64,000 nt of DNA, taken from NCBI GenBank assembly GCA_937901965.1, contig CALGSW010000016.1, positions 62,001 to 126,000 on the forward strand. The letters run 5' to 3'. Below, piece by piece: positions 16,566 to 25,814 of this stretch. This DNA comes from an uncultured Bacteroidota bacterium. GTDB lineage: Bacteria > Bacteroidota > Bacteroidia > Bacteroidales > UBA932. Position 1 is the stretch's first letter, and each line of letters starts with the position of its first letter. Both the position numbers and the translations under genes were made by a program. A model generated the notes under the pieces. It worked only from the letters and a program-made list of their open reading frames with translations. It was not told the origin of the DNA and did no database searches.

Positions 16566-17303
16566 ATGAAAATTGAATTGGTTTCATACCGTTCAGGTCT
16601 GCAATGTAAGGGCCGATTAAAACTGACCACTGAGATAATTAATAATTCATCATCAGATTTATTGTTATTCAGTGGTCATACAGTTTGCTATGTTGAAGAC
16701 ATTGCTAGGTTAAGATCAGGTATAACAAACACTAAAAGTGGAGCAATTTTTGAACTTAAAAATATAAACTCTGGGTTTATATCCAATTCATTATATCATA
16801 TAAAATCAGGGGATGTTATTTCTTTAAACACGAATCAGGTGTTTTCAAATTCATCAGAGATTTCAAATAATTACGAGCTGGCAAATCGATTTCTCCATGA
16901 ATTAGAAACAAACCGCAGATTAAAAATTAATGGAAAGAATATTACAATCCTTCAATGTGGTGAAATCTTAATTCTTGAGTATTGTAAAAGTGAAGATAAA
17001 GGTGTTAAGTTCAGATTTTCAAATGACGCAGAACTTAATATTCGTTTTGAGAAGATACTTTCTGTTACAGATATTTTCTTAAATCCGATTCACACGCCAA
17101 TGGCAAGGCAGTGGCAGATGGAGAAAAGAAGACAGTTTCTTTCAAGTAATAACCGGTTTTACTTTTCAACCAGTAACTCAATTAAAGATTCAGAAAATCT
17201 AAAGGTTAAAAGTATGCAATATGCTTTAAGTAATGGCAATCATTTGTTGTCGGAAGATCCAATTGTAGACACTTATTTTATTCGACGAATATTTGAGATT
17301 TGA
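16566..17303 (+). CDS. Unknown protein with possible nitrilase (CN-hydrolase)-like fold
   Basis: A 245-residue protein. Several segments read like a divergent carbon-nitrogen hydrolase: a strand with SDLLLFSGHTV near residues 30-40, a candidate nucleophile Cys in TILQCGEILIL near 138, and a late LNPIHTPMARQWQMEKRRQF with NNRFYFSTSN. In true nitrilases a Glu-Lys-Cys triad sits at comparable places. The Lys would be in the LKINGKN segment, and the Glu is not evident. The match is by eye only. It has no signal peptide and lies in the uncharacterised cargo region between the IS3 element and the M48 peptidase. About 120 bp with an AT dinucleotide run follow it. Confidence 0.6.
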   Translation: MKIELVSYRSGLQCKGRLKLTTEIINNSSSDLLLFSGHTVCYVEDIARLRSGITNTKSGAIFELKNINSGFISNSLYHIKSGDVISLNTNQVFSNSSEISNNYELANRFLHELETNRRLKINGKNITILQCGEILILEYCKSEDKGVKFRFSNDAELNIRFEKILSVTDIFLNPIHTPMARQWQMEKRRQFLSSNNRFYFSTSNSIKDSENLKVKSMQYALSNGNHLLSEDPIVDTYFIRRIFEI

Positions 17304-17340
17304 TTTTCGATATAAACGTCGCAGCTTAAAATATTTTTTA

Positions 17341-17348
17341 TATATTTG
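17341..17348 (+). promoter_or_regulatory. Probable -7 element TATATTTG upstream of the M48 peptidase
   Basis: TATATTTG matches the Bacteroidetes -7 consensus and lies 72 bp before the peptidase ATG. The intervening leader contains a (TA)n run. Motif-only evidence. Confidence 0.4.
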
Positions 17349-17420
17349 TTATTCAAATATATATATATATATATCAAATTCAAATCACTTCCTTCAATAA
17401 TTTTAGAATTCTAAATAACT

Positions 17421-18968
17421 ATGAAAAAACTCATCATTCTTGCTGTCCTTGGTTTGATTGCAAACCTAAACCTGTATTCACAATCTTATAGTCTGAAACT
17501 AGTGACAGAGTCCTCATTGGGGAAAATCCCCAGAAACAGCGAGATTGTAGTCGAAGAGATTATCAGACATGCAACTGCTGATGAAAGTGGAGAAAAGTTA
17601 ATAATTGAATATCTGGCATCATGTAAGTACGAAGATGTATATTATACTTATGAATTAAGAGATATTAAGAAGTCATGTAAAATTGTTCATTTTATTGACA
17701 ATAAAGATAACTTCTGGCTTTCTGAAATCATCTTTAACAAGGACTTAATTAACGCTTTAAGAAAGTATGGCCCTCAAACTGATTTAAGAGATGAGTCATC
17801 TGACGATGCCCAGGAGTATATCAATAAAGTTACTGATGCGAATCTTGTGTTTGATGATCCACTCCTTAAAAATTACCTCTATACATTATTGCACAAAATC
17901 AGGATGACTAACAATGTGTTTTACAAAAATGGTAATATCAATGTAGTAGTTCTAAAATCAACTGATTTGAATGCTTCAATTTATCCCGACGGGACACTGC
18001 TTATAACTACCGGTCTACTTGCCAATCTGAATTCAGAAGCTGAACTTGCAGGCGTTCTGGCGCATGAAGTTGCCCACTATGTATTAGACCACAGTATCGT
18101 TAATATTAACAAGATGAACCAGCGCATAAAAAGAGCTGAGTTCTGGGCAGCATTTGCGACTGGTATGGCCGCCGTTGCAGAGGGTGTTCTTGCAACACAA
18201 TCAAATTACTATTATCCTGTTGGTGCCGGTACAATGGCAACTGCAGCTATTGCATCATCAATTGCTAATAGTGTAATAGAAAGGCTGGGTATGGAGTATA
18301 ATCAAGAGCAGGAGACAGAGGCAGACAGGATTGCTGTAAATATTCTTAAGCTTTTGAAGTACAATGAAAACGGTTTTGCAACAGCGTTATCAAATTTGCA
18401 GAGTTATCAGCAAACAAACGGAAACTATTCTTACTTTTTTAACAGCTCTACTCACCCGTCACTACTATCAAGAATCTCAGCAAGCGGTAAAGTTGAAGAG
18501 ATTAAAGATTTGTTCTATAAGCAACAAACATCATTCGCAATATCAAACTACGCTGTTGTTGAGTTTTCCAGAAGGAACTTCCAGGCAGCATATAAATTCG
18601 CAAAACAAAACATTGATAATAATGTTGCAGATGATGATGATTATACAATTTGTTCAGCAAGCTTACAGATAATCAAGGATACTCCCGAGTCCAATAAGGA
18701 GGCAATGGAATTACTTAACAAGGCATATCTTATAAACCCAAATAATATTAACATAAGCAAGTTCAAATGTATTCTGCATTTAAGGCTAAAAGAGAGTGAT
18801 AAGGCAAAAGAAGAATTAAATAACTATATGAGCGGGATTAGTGAAGAAATTAAAAGGTTAGACAATATTAAGGGTCAAAATACCTGGGAAAACTCTTACT
18901 CATACCTGACACAGGAAAACTCTTGGGCCGTGAAAATGGCAATTAAACTTAACGGGATGCATCAATAA
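17421..18968 (+). CDS. Exported M48-family metallopeptidase with C-terminal TPR-like repeats
   Basis: A 515-residue protein. A signal peptide (MKKLIILAVLGLIANLNLYS) is followed by an N-terminal domain of about 150 residues. The peptidase M48 domain has the zinc motif HEVAH at 215-219 and the third ligand in EQETEADRIA near 299. The C-terminal 170 residues are helical and TPR-like (FSRRNFQAAYKFAKQNIDNN, EAMELLNKAYLINPNN). This is the BepA/YcaL-like architecture of periplasmic quality-control proteases, with a hydrophobic segment (EFWAAFATGMAAVAEGVLAT) between the motifs as is common in the family. It is cargo of the island and not a BREX component. Its role here is unknown. Confidence 0.85.
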   Translation: MKKLIILAVLGLIANLNLYSQSYSLKLVTESSLGKIPRNSEIVVEEIIRHATADESGEKLIIEYLASCKYEDVYYTYELRDIKKSCKIVHFIDNKDNFWLSEIIFNKDLINALRKYGPQTDLRDESSDDAQEYINKVTDANLVFDDPLLKNYLYTLLHKIRMTNNVFYKNGNINVVVLKSTDLNASIYPDGTLLITTGLLANLNSEAELAGVLAHEVAHYVLDHSIVNINKMNQRIKRAEFWAAFATGMAAVAEGVLATQSNYYYPVGAGTMATAAIASSIANSVIERLGMEYNQEQETEADRIAVNILKLLKYNENGFATALSNLQSYQQTNGNYSYFFNSSTHPSLLSRISASGKVEEIKDLFYKQQTSFAISNYAVVEFSRRNFQAAYKFAKQNIDNNVADDDDYTICSASLQIIKDTPESNKEAMELLNKAYLINPNNINISKFKCILHLRLKESDKAKEELNNYMSGISEEIKRLDNIKGQNTWENSYSYLTQENSWAVKMAIKLNGMHQ

Positions 18969-19055
18969 ATAATGTGTTAATCTTTTTTTTGATTATTGCT
19001 ATAATCTTTTGTAAATTAGTCTCCTGTAACTCGTTAACGATATTTGTTTTTTATT

Positions 19056-19832
19056 ATGAGAACTGACAACTTTATTATAATTGCTGTGATGGCATCAATT
19101 ATATTATTTTGTTATAGCTGTCAAAACAGCTCAAATATTCAAAACTCGATTATAACTCATAATGATACTATTCAATCGAAAAATGAACCTGAATTGCCAA
19201 AGGATTTCAATCAGGATACAATTCTTATAACTTATCAAAATCAAATTAATGAATATAGAGTTCAAGTAAAATGGATTCCTAAAGAGGCTGGCTGTAAGTT
19301 TGTTGAAGGCAATGCAATTATCGACTTTTATCATGAGTCTGGAACTTTATTCACAATTATGCACGAGTTTTATTTTAGCGATATTATTGATTTTGACAAA
19401 TCTAACGGAAGGGCAATTATTTCAAATCAAAGAACTTACAGTTGTAGATATCCAAAATCTAAGGACTCATCAGAATTTAACAGATCAGATGTTCCGTTTT
19501 ATTTTGCAGATTTAAATTTTGATGGAATTAAGGAGCTAATTTTAGTAAGTTTATGTAAGGATCAGAGATTTAGAGATTCTTTGTCTGTTTATGGGATAAC
19601 CAGTGATTATAAGCTTGTTAACAAAGAAAGGCAAATTACAGATAAAGAACCATATAAATCATTTGATTCTCAAACGGTGTTCAATAAAAATGATAAAACG
19701 GTAACTGTAAGTGATTCAGGAGCTGCTGATATTTATGAAGAGAGAACTTATAAATATATACCCAGATGGGGTTTTAAACTGATATTAATCAACGGAGTAT
19801 TACACGATTCTGTGTATAAACAAAAATTTTAA
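19056..19832 (+). CDS. Unknown lipoprotein
   Basis: A 258-residue protein starting MRTDNFIIIAVMASIILFCY with a lipobox ending at Cys near residue 23 (LFCYSC). The ATG at 19056 is preferred to a TTG 12 bp upstream. The mature part includes FADLNFDGIKELILVSLCKD near 155, which reads like an FG-GAP/EF-hand-like calcium-binding repeat, and it ends in a YKYIPRWGFKLILINGVLHD segment. The family is not recognised further. It follows the M48 peptidase by 87 bp on the same strand, so a shared envelope role is possible. Confidence 0.7.
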   Translation: MRTDNFIIIAVMASIILFCYSCQNSSNIQNSIITHNDTIQSKNEPELPKDFNQDTILITYQNQINEYRVQVKWIPKEAGCKFVEGNAIIDFYHESGTLFTIMHEFYFSDIIDFDKSNGRAIISNQRTYSCRYPKSKDSSEFNRSDVPFYFADLNFDGIKELILVSLCKDQRFRDSLSVYGITSDYKLVNKERQITDKEPYKSFDSQTVFNKNDKTVTVSDSGAADIYEERTYKYIPRWGFKLILINGVLHDSVYKQKF

Positions 19833-19862
19833 ATTATTAACTTAAACTTTAGAACTAAGTCT

Positions 19863-20198
19863 TTGATTTTAACTAAGATTGAAAAGCAAGCGGTAGTAAA
19901 AGTGCTTATGGACATTATTAATTCAGATGGTAGAGTGTCTCCATCGGAAGTATTGTATCTTAATCAACTGAAAAATGCGTTAGATATTTCAATGTCTGAT
20001 ATTGAAGAAGCTGCCGGTATGAGTGTAATGAGGGCCGTCTCAACTATTAGAAATATGAGCCAAGATGAGAAAAAAATTGTAGCGGTTATGTTGGGTGAGA
20101 TGGTAAAAGCAGATAATAATGTAACTGAAGATGAAGTCAAAATGTATTTTGCCATTATAGGAGCAATTGAAGTAGAGATACCTAACATTAGAATTTAA
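19863..20198 (+). CDS. TerB-like (tellurite resistance B fold) protein
   Basis: A 111-residue protein with two similar helical halves: LMDIINSDGRVSPSEVLYLN and LGEMVKADNNVTEDEVKMYF. The D-x-D/N-x-x-V-x-x-x-E pattern in each is that of the TerB-like metal-binding fold. The start is TTG at 19863, since an in-frame stop lies just upstream and no ATG is available before the first repeat. TerB-like domains occur in stress and phage-defence contexts, but no other ter genes are present. It is the last plus-strand cargo gene before the convergent BREX operon. Confidence 0.75.
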   Translation: MILTKIEKQAVVKVLMDIINSDGRVSPSEVLYLNQLKNALDISMSDIEEAAGMSVMRAVSTIRNMSQDEKKIVAVMLGEMVKADNNVTEDEVKMYFAIIGAIEVEIPNIRI

Positions 20199-20204
20199 TT
20201 TCGG

Positions 20205-20428
20205 CACTATCCAAGAAATTGTGTAAACGATAATACATAAATAAAAAAGCATTATTAATTTTAACCATTAATCAAATGGAATCACAATTTGTGGAAATAA
20301 GCGGGCTGATATCCCGCCGGATCTATTAAGTAAATAGTTTCTTAAGTAATTCAAGACAGAAAAAGGGAATTTGATCCCATTATCGTCCCCAAACATGATA
20401 GAGGGGCCTCTCTATTGAAAAACTTGTA
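20205..20428 (+). pseudogene. Decayed transposase remnant, probably IS256-like
   Basis: A short start-like frame (MESQFVEISGLISRRIY, at 20276) stops at once. A second frame from 20346 reads DRKREFDPIIVPKHDRGASL and stops at 20428. The latter resembles the D-R-x-x-x-F-x-P-x-I-V-P-K segment of the N-terminal third of IS256-family transposases. The upstream TTGTGTAAACG (20219-20229) also recalls ends of that family. Frames are broken and most of the gene is missing. The call rests on memory of the family and should be treated as tentative. Confidence 0.45.
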
Positions 20429-20445
20429 ATATTCCTTTAACTGGT

Positions 20446-20481
20446 AATAGTTGGTAGGGTTTTTTAACCTTACCAACTATT
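20446..20481. terminator. Bidirectional terminator between TerB-like gene and brxL
   Basis: A 14-bp stem (AATAGTTGGTAGGG with one mismatch to its partner) flanks a TTTTTTAA loop region. It overlaps the brxL stop codon and lies between convergent genes. Confidence 0.7.
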
Positions 20482-22525
20482 CATTCAATACTGCTTTCTG
20501 CAATAACATCTGGCTATTCCCGTAGAATGGAACATCTGTTTTACCCAATACTGAAGTTGGCAAAGTTCCTATCTCGGTAAGATTGTCCATAGGGACCAGT
20601 ACTGTTCTTGCACCATTTTCTGAAAGCAAAGTAACTTTATCGGCAAAGTTGAGTGATCTTTCTATAGCCCCACCTATTGAAATATTTCCCAGCACTGCAA
20701 GTCCGGCCTTTAGATTCTTCTTATAAATAGCAGAAATTACTGCAACATACACAGCACTACCAATACCACCGCTTATGGAGGCTCCTAGCATGTTTGTGAT
20801 TTGAATGTTCAAATCGTATCCAGAAAGAGTGTGCTGTTCATTAAGGATGCTTTTCTCGTTAGCTTTAAGATAGTTGATAGTATTCTTAATGTTCTCTTTC
20901 ACCTCCGGCGAACTTGTCCCTGTTACGTTCATCTTACCAGAACCTTTTACAGCAACGACTTCGATTTTAACAAGGGTGTTGTTCTGCCCATCACTGGTAG
21001 CTGTATAGCATACACCGGGAGAAAGAGGAGAGGCCTCAATCAAAGATTTTCCTTTTTCTTCAGGTAAGTTGATAAAGAATTCCTCTTGAGTTTCCTTGTC
21101 TATATATGAGAAATTTGTATCCCAAAACTCCATTCCCCCAATTCTCTTCAACTGCTCCTTTACTCTTCGTCTCATCTCCATTGCAGTAGTAAGATACTCT
21201 AGAATATCCTTCTTTGTGAAATTTCCGTCCGGATGCATCAGTTTAATAAATCCTGATATTATTTTTCTTATAGACTTGGAATCTCTTTGTTTTATATGGG
21301 AGCCAAGTGTAAAGTATTTGTCTAAGGCATCATAATATGTTGACTTCCTCTGAGATTTTAAGATTTCAGAAAAGAAGTCTGTACTAAATCCAAAATGACT
21401 TGTAAAGTTTTGTGGACTAAACTTAGTTATCTCCCAGCCGGGAAGGAATAGGTTGATCCTATCCAAAAAAGCCGTATCGTGGTTAACTTCGCTTGATAAT
21501 GGGCTAAACAGGTGAGAGGTCTGTAAAACAGTTTCAACAGGTTGGTTAATGTTTCCGTTCAAAATAATAGAAGCAGAACCGGATATCTCGCCTCCCCTTG
21601 CCCTGGAAAAAGAGCCTGATTCCATGTAATCTTTCATTAGAGGGATAGCATCTGAGTCCTTGAATAACTTATCCGTACTCTCATCAAAACAAATCGCATC
21701 CCAAATCCCAACTGCACCTACACGGCCAGTTGTATTGTTAACAAAAAGCTGTGCAACAGAACCCTGTCCACCTGAAATTAATATAGCATAAGGCGTAATC
21801 TCTTTATAAATGTATGATTTACCAGATGAGCGAGGTCCAAGTTCTACCATATTAAAATTCGCCTCAACCATAGGTATGAGACGGCATAAAAGAAGATTCA
21901 GCTTTCTTTCATCCAGACCCTCACTAAATGGCTCGTAACCGGCACTTCGCAATATTAGCTTCTTCCACTCTTCCTTGCTGAAATCTTTCCTTTTATCGGA
22001 GATTTTGGAATTGTCAAAAGTAGAAAGCTGTATTGGTTTAATATCTTTTACGAGAAAAGGATAAACAGTCGATCCAATAGTAATCATTGGGTCGTATTCC
22101 ATCTCAATAATTGCCCAAATTCCCCCTAATAACAGCTTCTCATGATTCTTAACGAGATAATCTCCAATGTTAGCTTTCTTAATGTTGCTGTTGCTTATAT
22201 TAGCCCAGTATCTGTCCCTTTGCGCATCCAGCTCTACTGAAATCTTGTCAATTATTTTATACCGACCTTTTTCACGCAATTTAGATTGAATTAAAGAGCT
22301 CTCTTCCGGGTTAACATAGTGATTCCTGAGAATGGTTTTTACATTCTCCATTCCTTCGTTGAGCTTCTCTTCATCTTCAGTGCTGCAGGTATTTGCCAGG
22401 AGATATTCCAGTACAAAAGCAGGCACATTTGCCCCTCCCTTAATAATGCCAACAAGATCTTTCTTTACCACAAAGCCCCTGAAATGCTCCAGAGCTTTTT
22501 TGTCTAATTCATCTAAGACTATCAT
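20477..22525 (-). CDS. brxL: BREX protein BrxL (AAA+ ATPase with Lon-like domain)
   Basis: Last gene of the BREX operon; 682 residues, the usual length. The N-terminal part (1-200) is the BrxL-specific region. The AAA+ core has Walker A GPRSSGKS near 228-236 and Walker B WDAICFDES near 285. The C-terminal Lon-protease-like domain has the possible nucleophile Ser in SISGGIGSAV near 585. At the place where Lon proteases carry GGLKEK, this protein reads SIGGAIERSL, so the catalytic Lys is not apparent. BrxL proteins are needed for phage exclusion and assemble as DNA-binding rings. It starts 9 bp after pglZ, in the same transcript. Confidence 0.95.
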   Translation of the reverse strand: MIVLDELDKKALEHFRGFVVKKDLVGIIKGGANVPAFVLEYLLANTCSTEDEEKLNEGMENVKTILRNHYVNPEESSLIQSKLREKGRYKIIDKISVELDAQRDRYWANISNSNIKKANIGDYLVKNHEKLLLGGIWAIIEMEYDPMITIGSTVYPFLVKDIKPIQLSTFDNSKISDKRKDFSKEEWKKLILRSAGYEPFSEGLDERKLNLLLCRLIPMVEANFNMVELGPRSSGKSYIYKEITPYAILISGGQGSVAQLFVNNTTGRVGAVGIWDAICFDESTDKLFKDSDAIPLMKDYMESGSFSRARGGEISGSASIILNGNINQPVETVLQTSHLFSPLSSEVNHDTAFLDRINLFLPGWEITKFSPQNFTSHFGFSTDFFSEILKSQRKSTYYDALDKYFTLGSHIKQRDSKSIRKIISGFIKLMHPDGNFTKKDILEYLTTAMEMRRRVKEQLKRIGGMEFWDTNFSYIDKETQEEFFINLPEEKGKSLIEASPLSPGVCYTATSDGQNNTLVKIEVVAVKGSGKMNVTGTSSPEVKENIKNTINYLKANEKSILNEQHTLSGYDLNIQITNMLGASISGGIGSAVYVAVISAIYKKNLKAGLAVLGNISIGGAIERSLNFADKVTLLSENGARTVLVPMDNLTEIGTLPTSVLGKTDVPFYGNSQMLLQKAVLNE

Positions 22526-22534
22526 AATACATAT

Positions 22535-24775
22535 TTATAAAAGACCGCCCAAATCCCTGGCGTTGGATTTTTTTATTTTTACGGAATCTAATTTCTCCTG
22601 AGTCTCGGCATCAATCAGGATAGCAGATACTTCATTATTACTCATAAATGAAAACTCAAGAGAGGTAGACTCACCCGCATTCAAATTAATAATATTACTT
22701 CTGCTGTAATTAATGTTGTTTGCATACAAAACCACCTGTACTTTTCTACTTGCTGTAAACAAATCGTTTGTACTTACTTTTGCACTTATTTTAACTCCAA
22801 AAAGAGCACCTGTAACGTCTTCCAATTCACTCTTATTCTCAATCCATACTTCCAATCCCTGAACACCTGATTCAATTTTTCTGAAAACAAAATTTGGAAT
22901 AATTATCTCTTGTGGAGTAAATCCGCCATGGGAAAATCCATAAAGGCCCTTAGATTTGAATGGCCTATGATTCTTCGCAGCGTAAACATAATTATATTCA
23001 CCACTTTGTCTCTTAAATTCAATCAAATCAGCTCTGCTCTGTTTATCAATAGTCCTGACAAACCTTTCGTGGATCTCTCTCTTTCCTGATAAATCTACTT
23101 CAATTTTATCAGACTCGTCAAGTAAACCGGTCAAAACAAAACCATGGTCTGTGAGCAGATGCACCTCTTTGAATCCGTTGTTAAGCAATTGATTAATTTT
23201 CTCAGTAAGTACCTTTTCAAATTCGCCAAAAAGCTTTATTGCCCCCATCTGCAATGTCTCACCGGCACTGTCAATGTCTTTGTAAGTCAATACCAGATAA
23301 TCTGAATTTGTGCCGGGATTAACCGATTCAAGGCTTAGAAAATCAATATTCTTCCCCGAAAGGCTACACAATCTCTTTTCACGGTCTCTGTGTAGAGGCA
23401 AAACTTCATCATTCCCAACATACAGAGCACTCATATTATGCTCTGTTTCAGATGGCATATCTGCGAGCATTGTTGTAGATTGAACCCTGTATTTACTATT
23501 TAACCGAGATGCCACATAGTCTGCAATTTCATATCTAAGCCCATCACCAACAATTACAGCAATACCTGGTTTGGCCTGTTTAAAAAGGGTTACGAGGCAA
23601 CCTTGCTGGTTATTCTCATATTCATTAGCTACATCGTACCAATGTTGCAGTAGTTCATGATTCAGACTTTCATAATGCTCCTGAAGAGGCCTTAAAATAT
23701 CTTTATCCTGCATGAACACTGAATAGAGATTTCTGATTGCCCTATCTGTTTTGTGAAAATCCGAAGTATAGAAAGAGACTACTTTTTCAAAAGAATTGCA
23801 CGATGCAAGTGGCTTATTATCAAATTCAAAGAGAGTGATGATATCACTCCACCAGGAAGGAATGAACCTATGTGTTTGTCTGCCTCTTAATCTTTTTTTA
23901 ATTTTATCTAGCTTCTCTTTTACATACGAATGGTCTCTGAAGTTCTCAACAATATGGCGCAATTGGATGTGATCTATTTCTACGAAACAATGATCTGGAT
24001 GGACATTCCAAATATTAAGAGATTTATCTGGTTTATATGCATCTATATATCCCTGCAATGAAGAGGAGTATGTATTGCTATCCAGCCATTTATAATATAT
24101 ACTCAGCAACTCCGGCTTCACATCATTACTTAATAACTCATCAAACAGTAATGTAGTAACCTCCCTTGCTAATGTTTTTGGAGGTTTGGACATATAAGGT
24201 GATCCAAGCAGCTCAAAGAGCTTCTCTTCAAAAAGGCGTCTTATATCTTCTGCTTTTGATTTGAAATATAAGTCAGGATTGTCAAGAAATGGAAGTAACT
24301 CATCATCAATAGACATCAGGTCTTCCAGATTCTGCAGTATTCTCTTCCACCATGCAATGTCTTTACCAACACCTAGCTTTGCTGCTGTAAGCAATAGAGG
24401 ATTCTCCATAGCTACCTGCATCCCTGTATTTGAAATCAGTTTTTTTCTAATCCACTCTGCAGGATTTGTCAAATCAATACTACCATGGGTAAAACAATAG
24501 TCAAATAAGAAACTGAGCTTACTCTTTTCCCTGATTACATAAAATATTACCTTTTCATCTATAAGTTCGCTCTCCGCTTTATAGCGAAGGAATAACTCCT
24601 CCTTAACAGTCTGCCATTTTTCTCTTAAGGTTCTATCGGTTTGTAAAACAATATATCCTTTAAGTTTTGCAAGCTCAATTAAAAACTCACACTCTCCAGA
24701 AGGGTCAATAACAACAACTCTTTTATGTTGATCTAAACTCTTCTCAATGTCCTGTAAAAACCATTTATCTGTCAT
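22535..24775 (-). CDS. pglZ: BREX protein PglZ (alkaline phosphatase superfamily)
   Basis: A 746-residue protein with the PglZ domain. Metal-site landmarks of the alkaline phosphatase superfamily are VGDGLRYE near 408-416 (with the following TMLADMPSETEHN), LTDHGFVLTG near 540 and SHGGFTPQE near 612. PglZ is a core BREX component, required for both phage exclusion and BREX methylation. Its start overlaps the AbiEii-like toxin gene by 11 bp. In other type 1 loci pglZ follows pglX directly; here a two-gene toxin-antitoxin cassette lies between them. Translation of pglZ is therefore probably coupled to the toxin gene. Confidence 0.95.
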   Translation of the reverse strand: MTDKWFLQDIEKSLDQHKRVVVIDPSGECEFLIELAKLKGYIVLQTDRTLREKWQTVKEELFLRYKAESELIDEKVIFYVIREKSKLSFLFDYCFTHGSIDLTNPAEWIRKKLISNTGMQVAMENPLLLTAAKLGVGKDIAWWKRILQNLEDLMSIDDELLPFLDNPDLYFKSKAEDIRRLFEEKLFELLGSPYMSKPPKTLAREVTTLLFDELLSNDVKPELLSIYYKWLDSNTYSSSLQGYIDAYKPDKSLNIWNVHPDHCFVEIDHIQLRHIVENFRDHSYVKEKLDKIKKRLRGRQTHRFIPSWWSDIITLFEFDNKPLASCNSFEKVVSFYTSDFHKTDRAIRNLYSVFMQDKDILRPLQEHYESLNHELLQHWYDVANEYENNQQGCLVTLFKQAKPGIAVIVGDGLRYEIADYVASRLNSKYRVQSTTMLADMPSETEHNMSALYVGNDEVLPLHRDREKRLCSLSGKNIDFLSLESVNPGTNSDYLVLTYKDIDSAGETLQMGAIKLFGEFEKVLTEKINQLLNNGFKEVHLLTDHGFVLTGLLDESDKIEVDLSGKREIHERFVRTIDKQSRADLIEFKRQSGEYNYVYAAKNHRPFKSKGLYGFSHGGFTPQEIIIPNFVFRKIESGVQGLEVWIENKSELEDVTGALFGVKISAKVSTNDLFTASRKVQVVLYANNINYSRSNIINLNAGESTSLEFSFMSNNEVSAILIDAETQEKLDSVKIKKSNARDLGGLL

Positions 24776-25814
24776 AGCCGGGAAACTTTAATTCAAATGC
24801 CCAATCTAGGTCCTGAAGCCGTGCTTTTAAATCTTTCAAATTATTTATCAGATCTTCAAAGCTTGGCTTATTCTCTTCGTAGATCATATCTTCTTTCATT
24901 TTAGCATAATCGGCTTTCCAAGCTTCAATAACGCCTTCTGGTGGTATTGGATTAAGCAGCTTCGGATTGTGGAAATTGTAATCGACACCCCCCACTCGTG
25001 AAAATTTGTACCGGTGATCAACAATGGTTTCATACAATTCTTTGTCATTAATTGCCCTTTCTGCTACACCCGCCTTTGTGAGGTGATAGACATCATATAA
25101 GTGTCGGCTCAATCTATCAACTCGCATTTTTTCTTGAGGTCGATGAAATTCTTCATGAAGCAAGAAAAGTTTCTCCAAAAAAGTTCTTTCCGGATTTACG
25201 GTAGGTACTTCAAACAGCGGTTCTGTAAATTCCCTGTCCGCATATACTTCATCCACAAATGACCCAAATTTTTGGATAGAGAAAGGCTCTCTTAACGACC
25301 GGCAACTTATTTCTATTTGTACCCTTGGTAAAACATATTCTGTTGGTGGAGAAATAATATTTGGGTAGTATATTTCTATGATTCTTGGGTCTTGATCGCT
25401 ATCTATTGCTTCTACAACAATAAATTCAAGACTATTGAACCCTTTTTTTCTGAACTCTTCTTTCAGTTCTTCAAAGAATGTTCCTGTGGTATAAGCACCT
25501 GATTCTTTTCTTAAGCTGGTTATTTGTGTTCTAGAAATATCCCCCCTAAAACCTTCAAAAAATTCTTTGTCAATAGCTAAATCAATATCTTCAGAAAACC
25601 TGTGAATCAATTTCCATGCTTTACTTAATGAAGTTCCACCTTTAAAAACCAGTTGCTTTCCAATATCCATCTTAAAGATGATATCCAAGGTGCGGCAAAC
25701 CCACCAATCCTTTTCTACGGCAAAGGGTGTCATGCCTTTTTTGTTAGCAATAGCATTAAAAACAGCCTCTTTTTCCTCTTTATCTATCGTATAAAAATCA
25801 ATTTTTGCCATCAT
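24765..25814 (-). CDS. AbiEii/AbiGii-family nucleotidyltransferase toxin
   Basis: A 349-residue nucleotidyltransferase-fold protein. The motif LVFKGGTSLSKAWKLIHRFS with EDIDLAID (about residues 55-80) contains the GG[T/S]-x-x-x-K and D-x-D signatures of AbiEii toxins. These toxins transfer nucleotides to RNA, in studied relatives the tRNA acceptor stem, and cause reversible growth arrest. It overlaps its antitoxin gene by 17 bp and pglZ by 11 bp. Position inside BREX suggests a guard or addiction role. Whether it is active cannot be told from the sequence, but all motifs look intact. The start may be Met1 or Met2 (25814 or 25811). Confidence 0.9.
   Translation of the reverse strand: MMAKIDFYTIDKEEKEAVFNAIANKKGMTPFAVEKDWWVCRTLDIIFKMDIGKQLVFKGGTSLSKAWKLIHRFSEDIDLAIDKEFFEGFRGDISRTQITSLRKESGAYTTGTFFEELKEEFRKKGFNSLEFIVVEAIDSDQDPRIIEIYYPNIISPPTEYVLPRVQIEISCRSLREPFSIQKFGSFVDEVYADREFTEPLFEVPTVNPERTFLEKLFLLHEEFHRPQEKMRVDRLSRHLYDVYHLTKAGVAERAINDKELYETIVDHRYKFSRVGGVDYNFHNPKLLNPIPPEGVIEAWKADYAKMKEDMIYEENKPSFEDLINNLKDLKARLQDLDWAFELKFPGYDR

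Noticed and set aside
17355..17375. AT dinucleotide run upstream of the M48 gene
   Set aside because: Short simple-sequence tract with no sign of phase-variable coding; kept only as part of the leader description.
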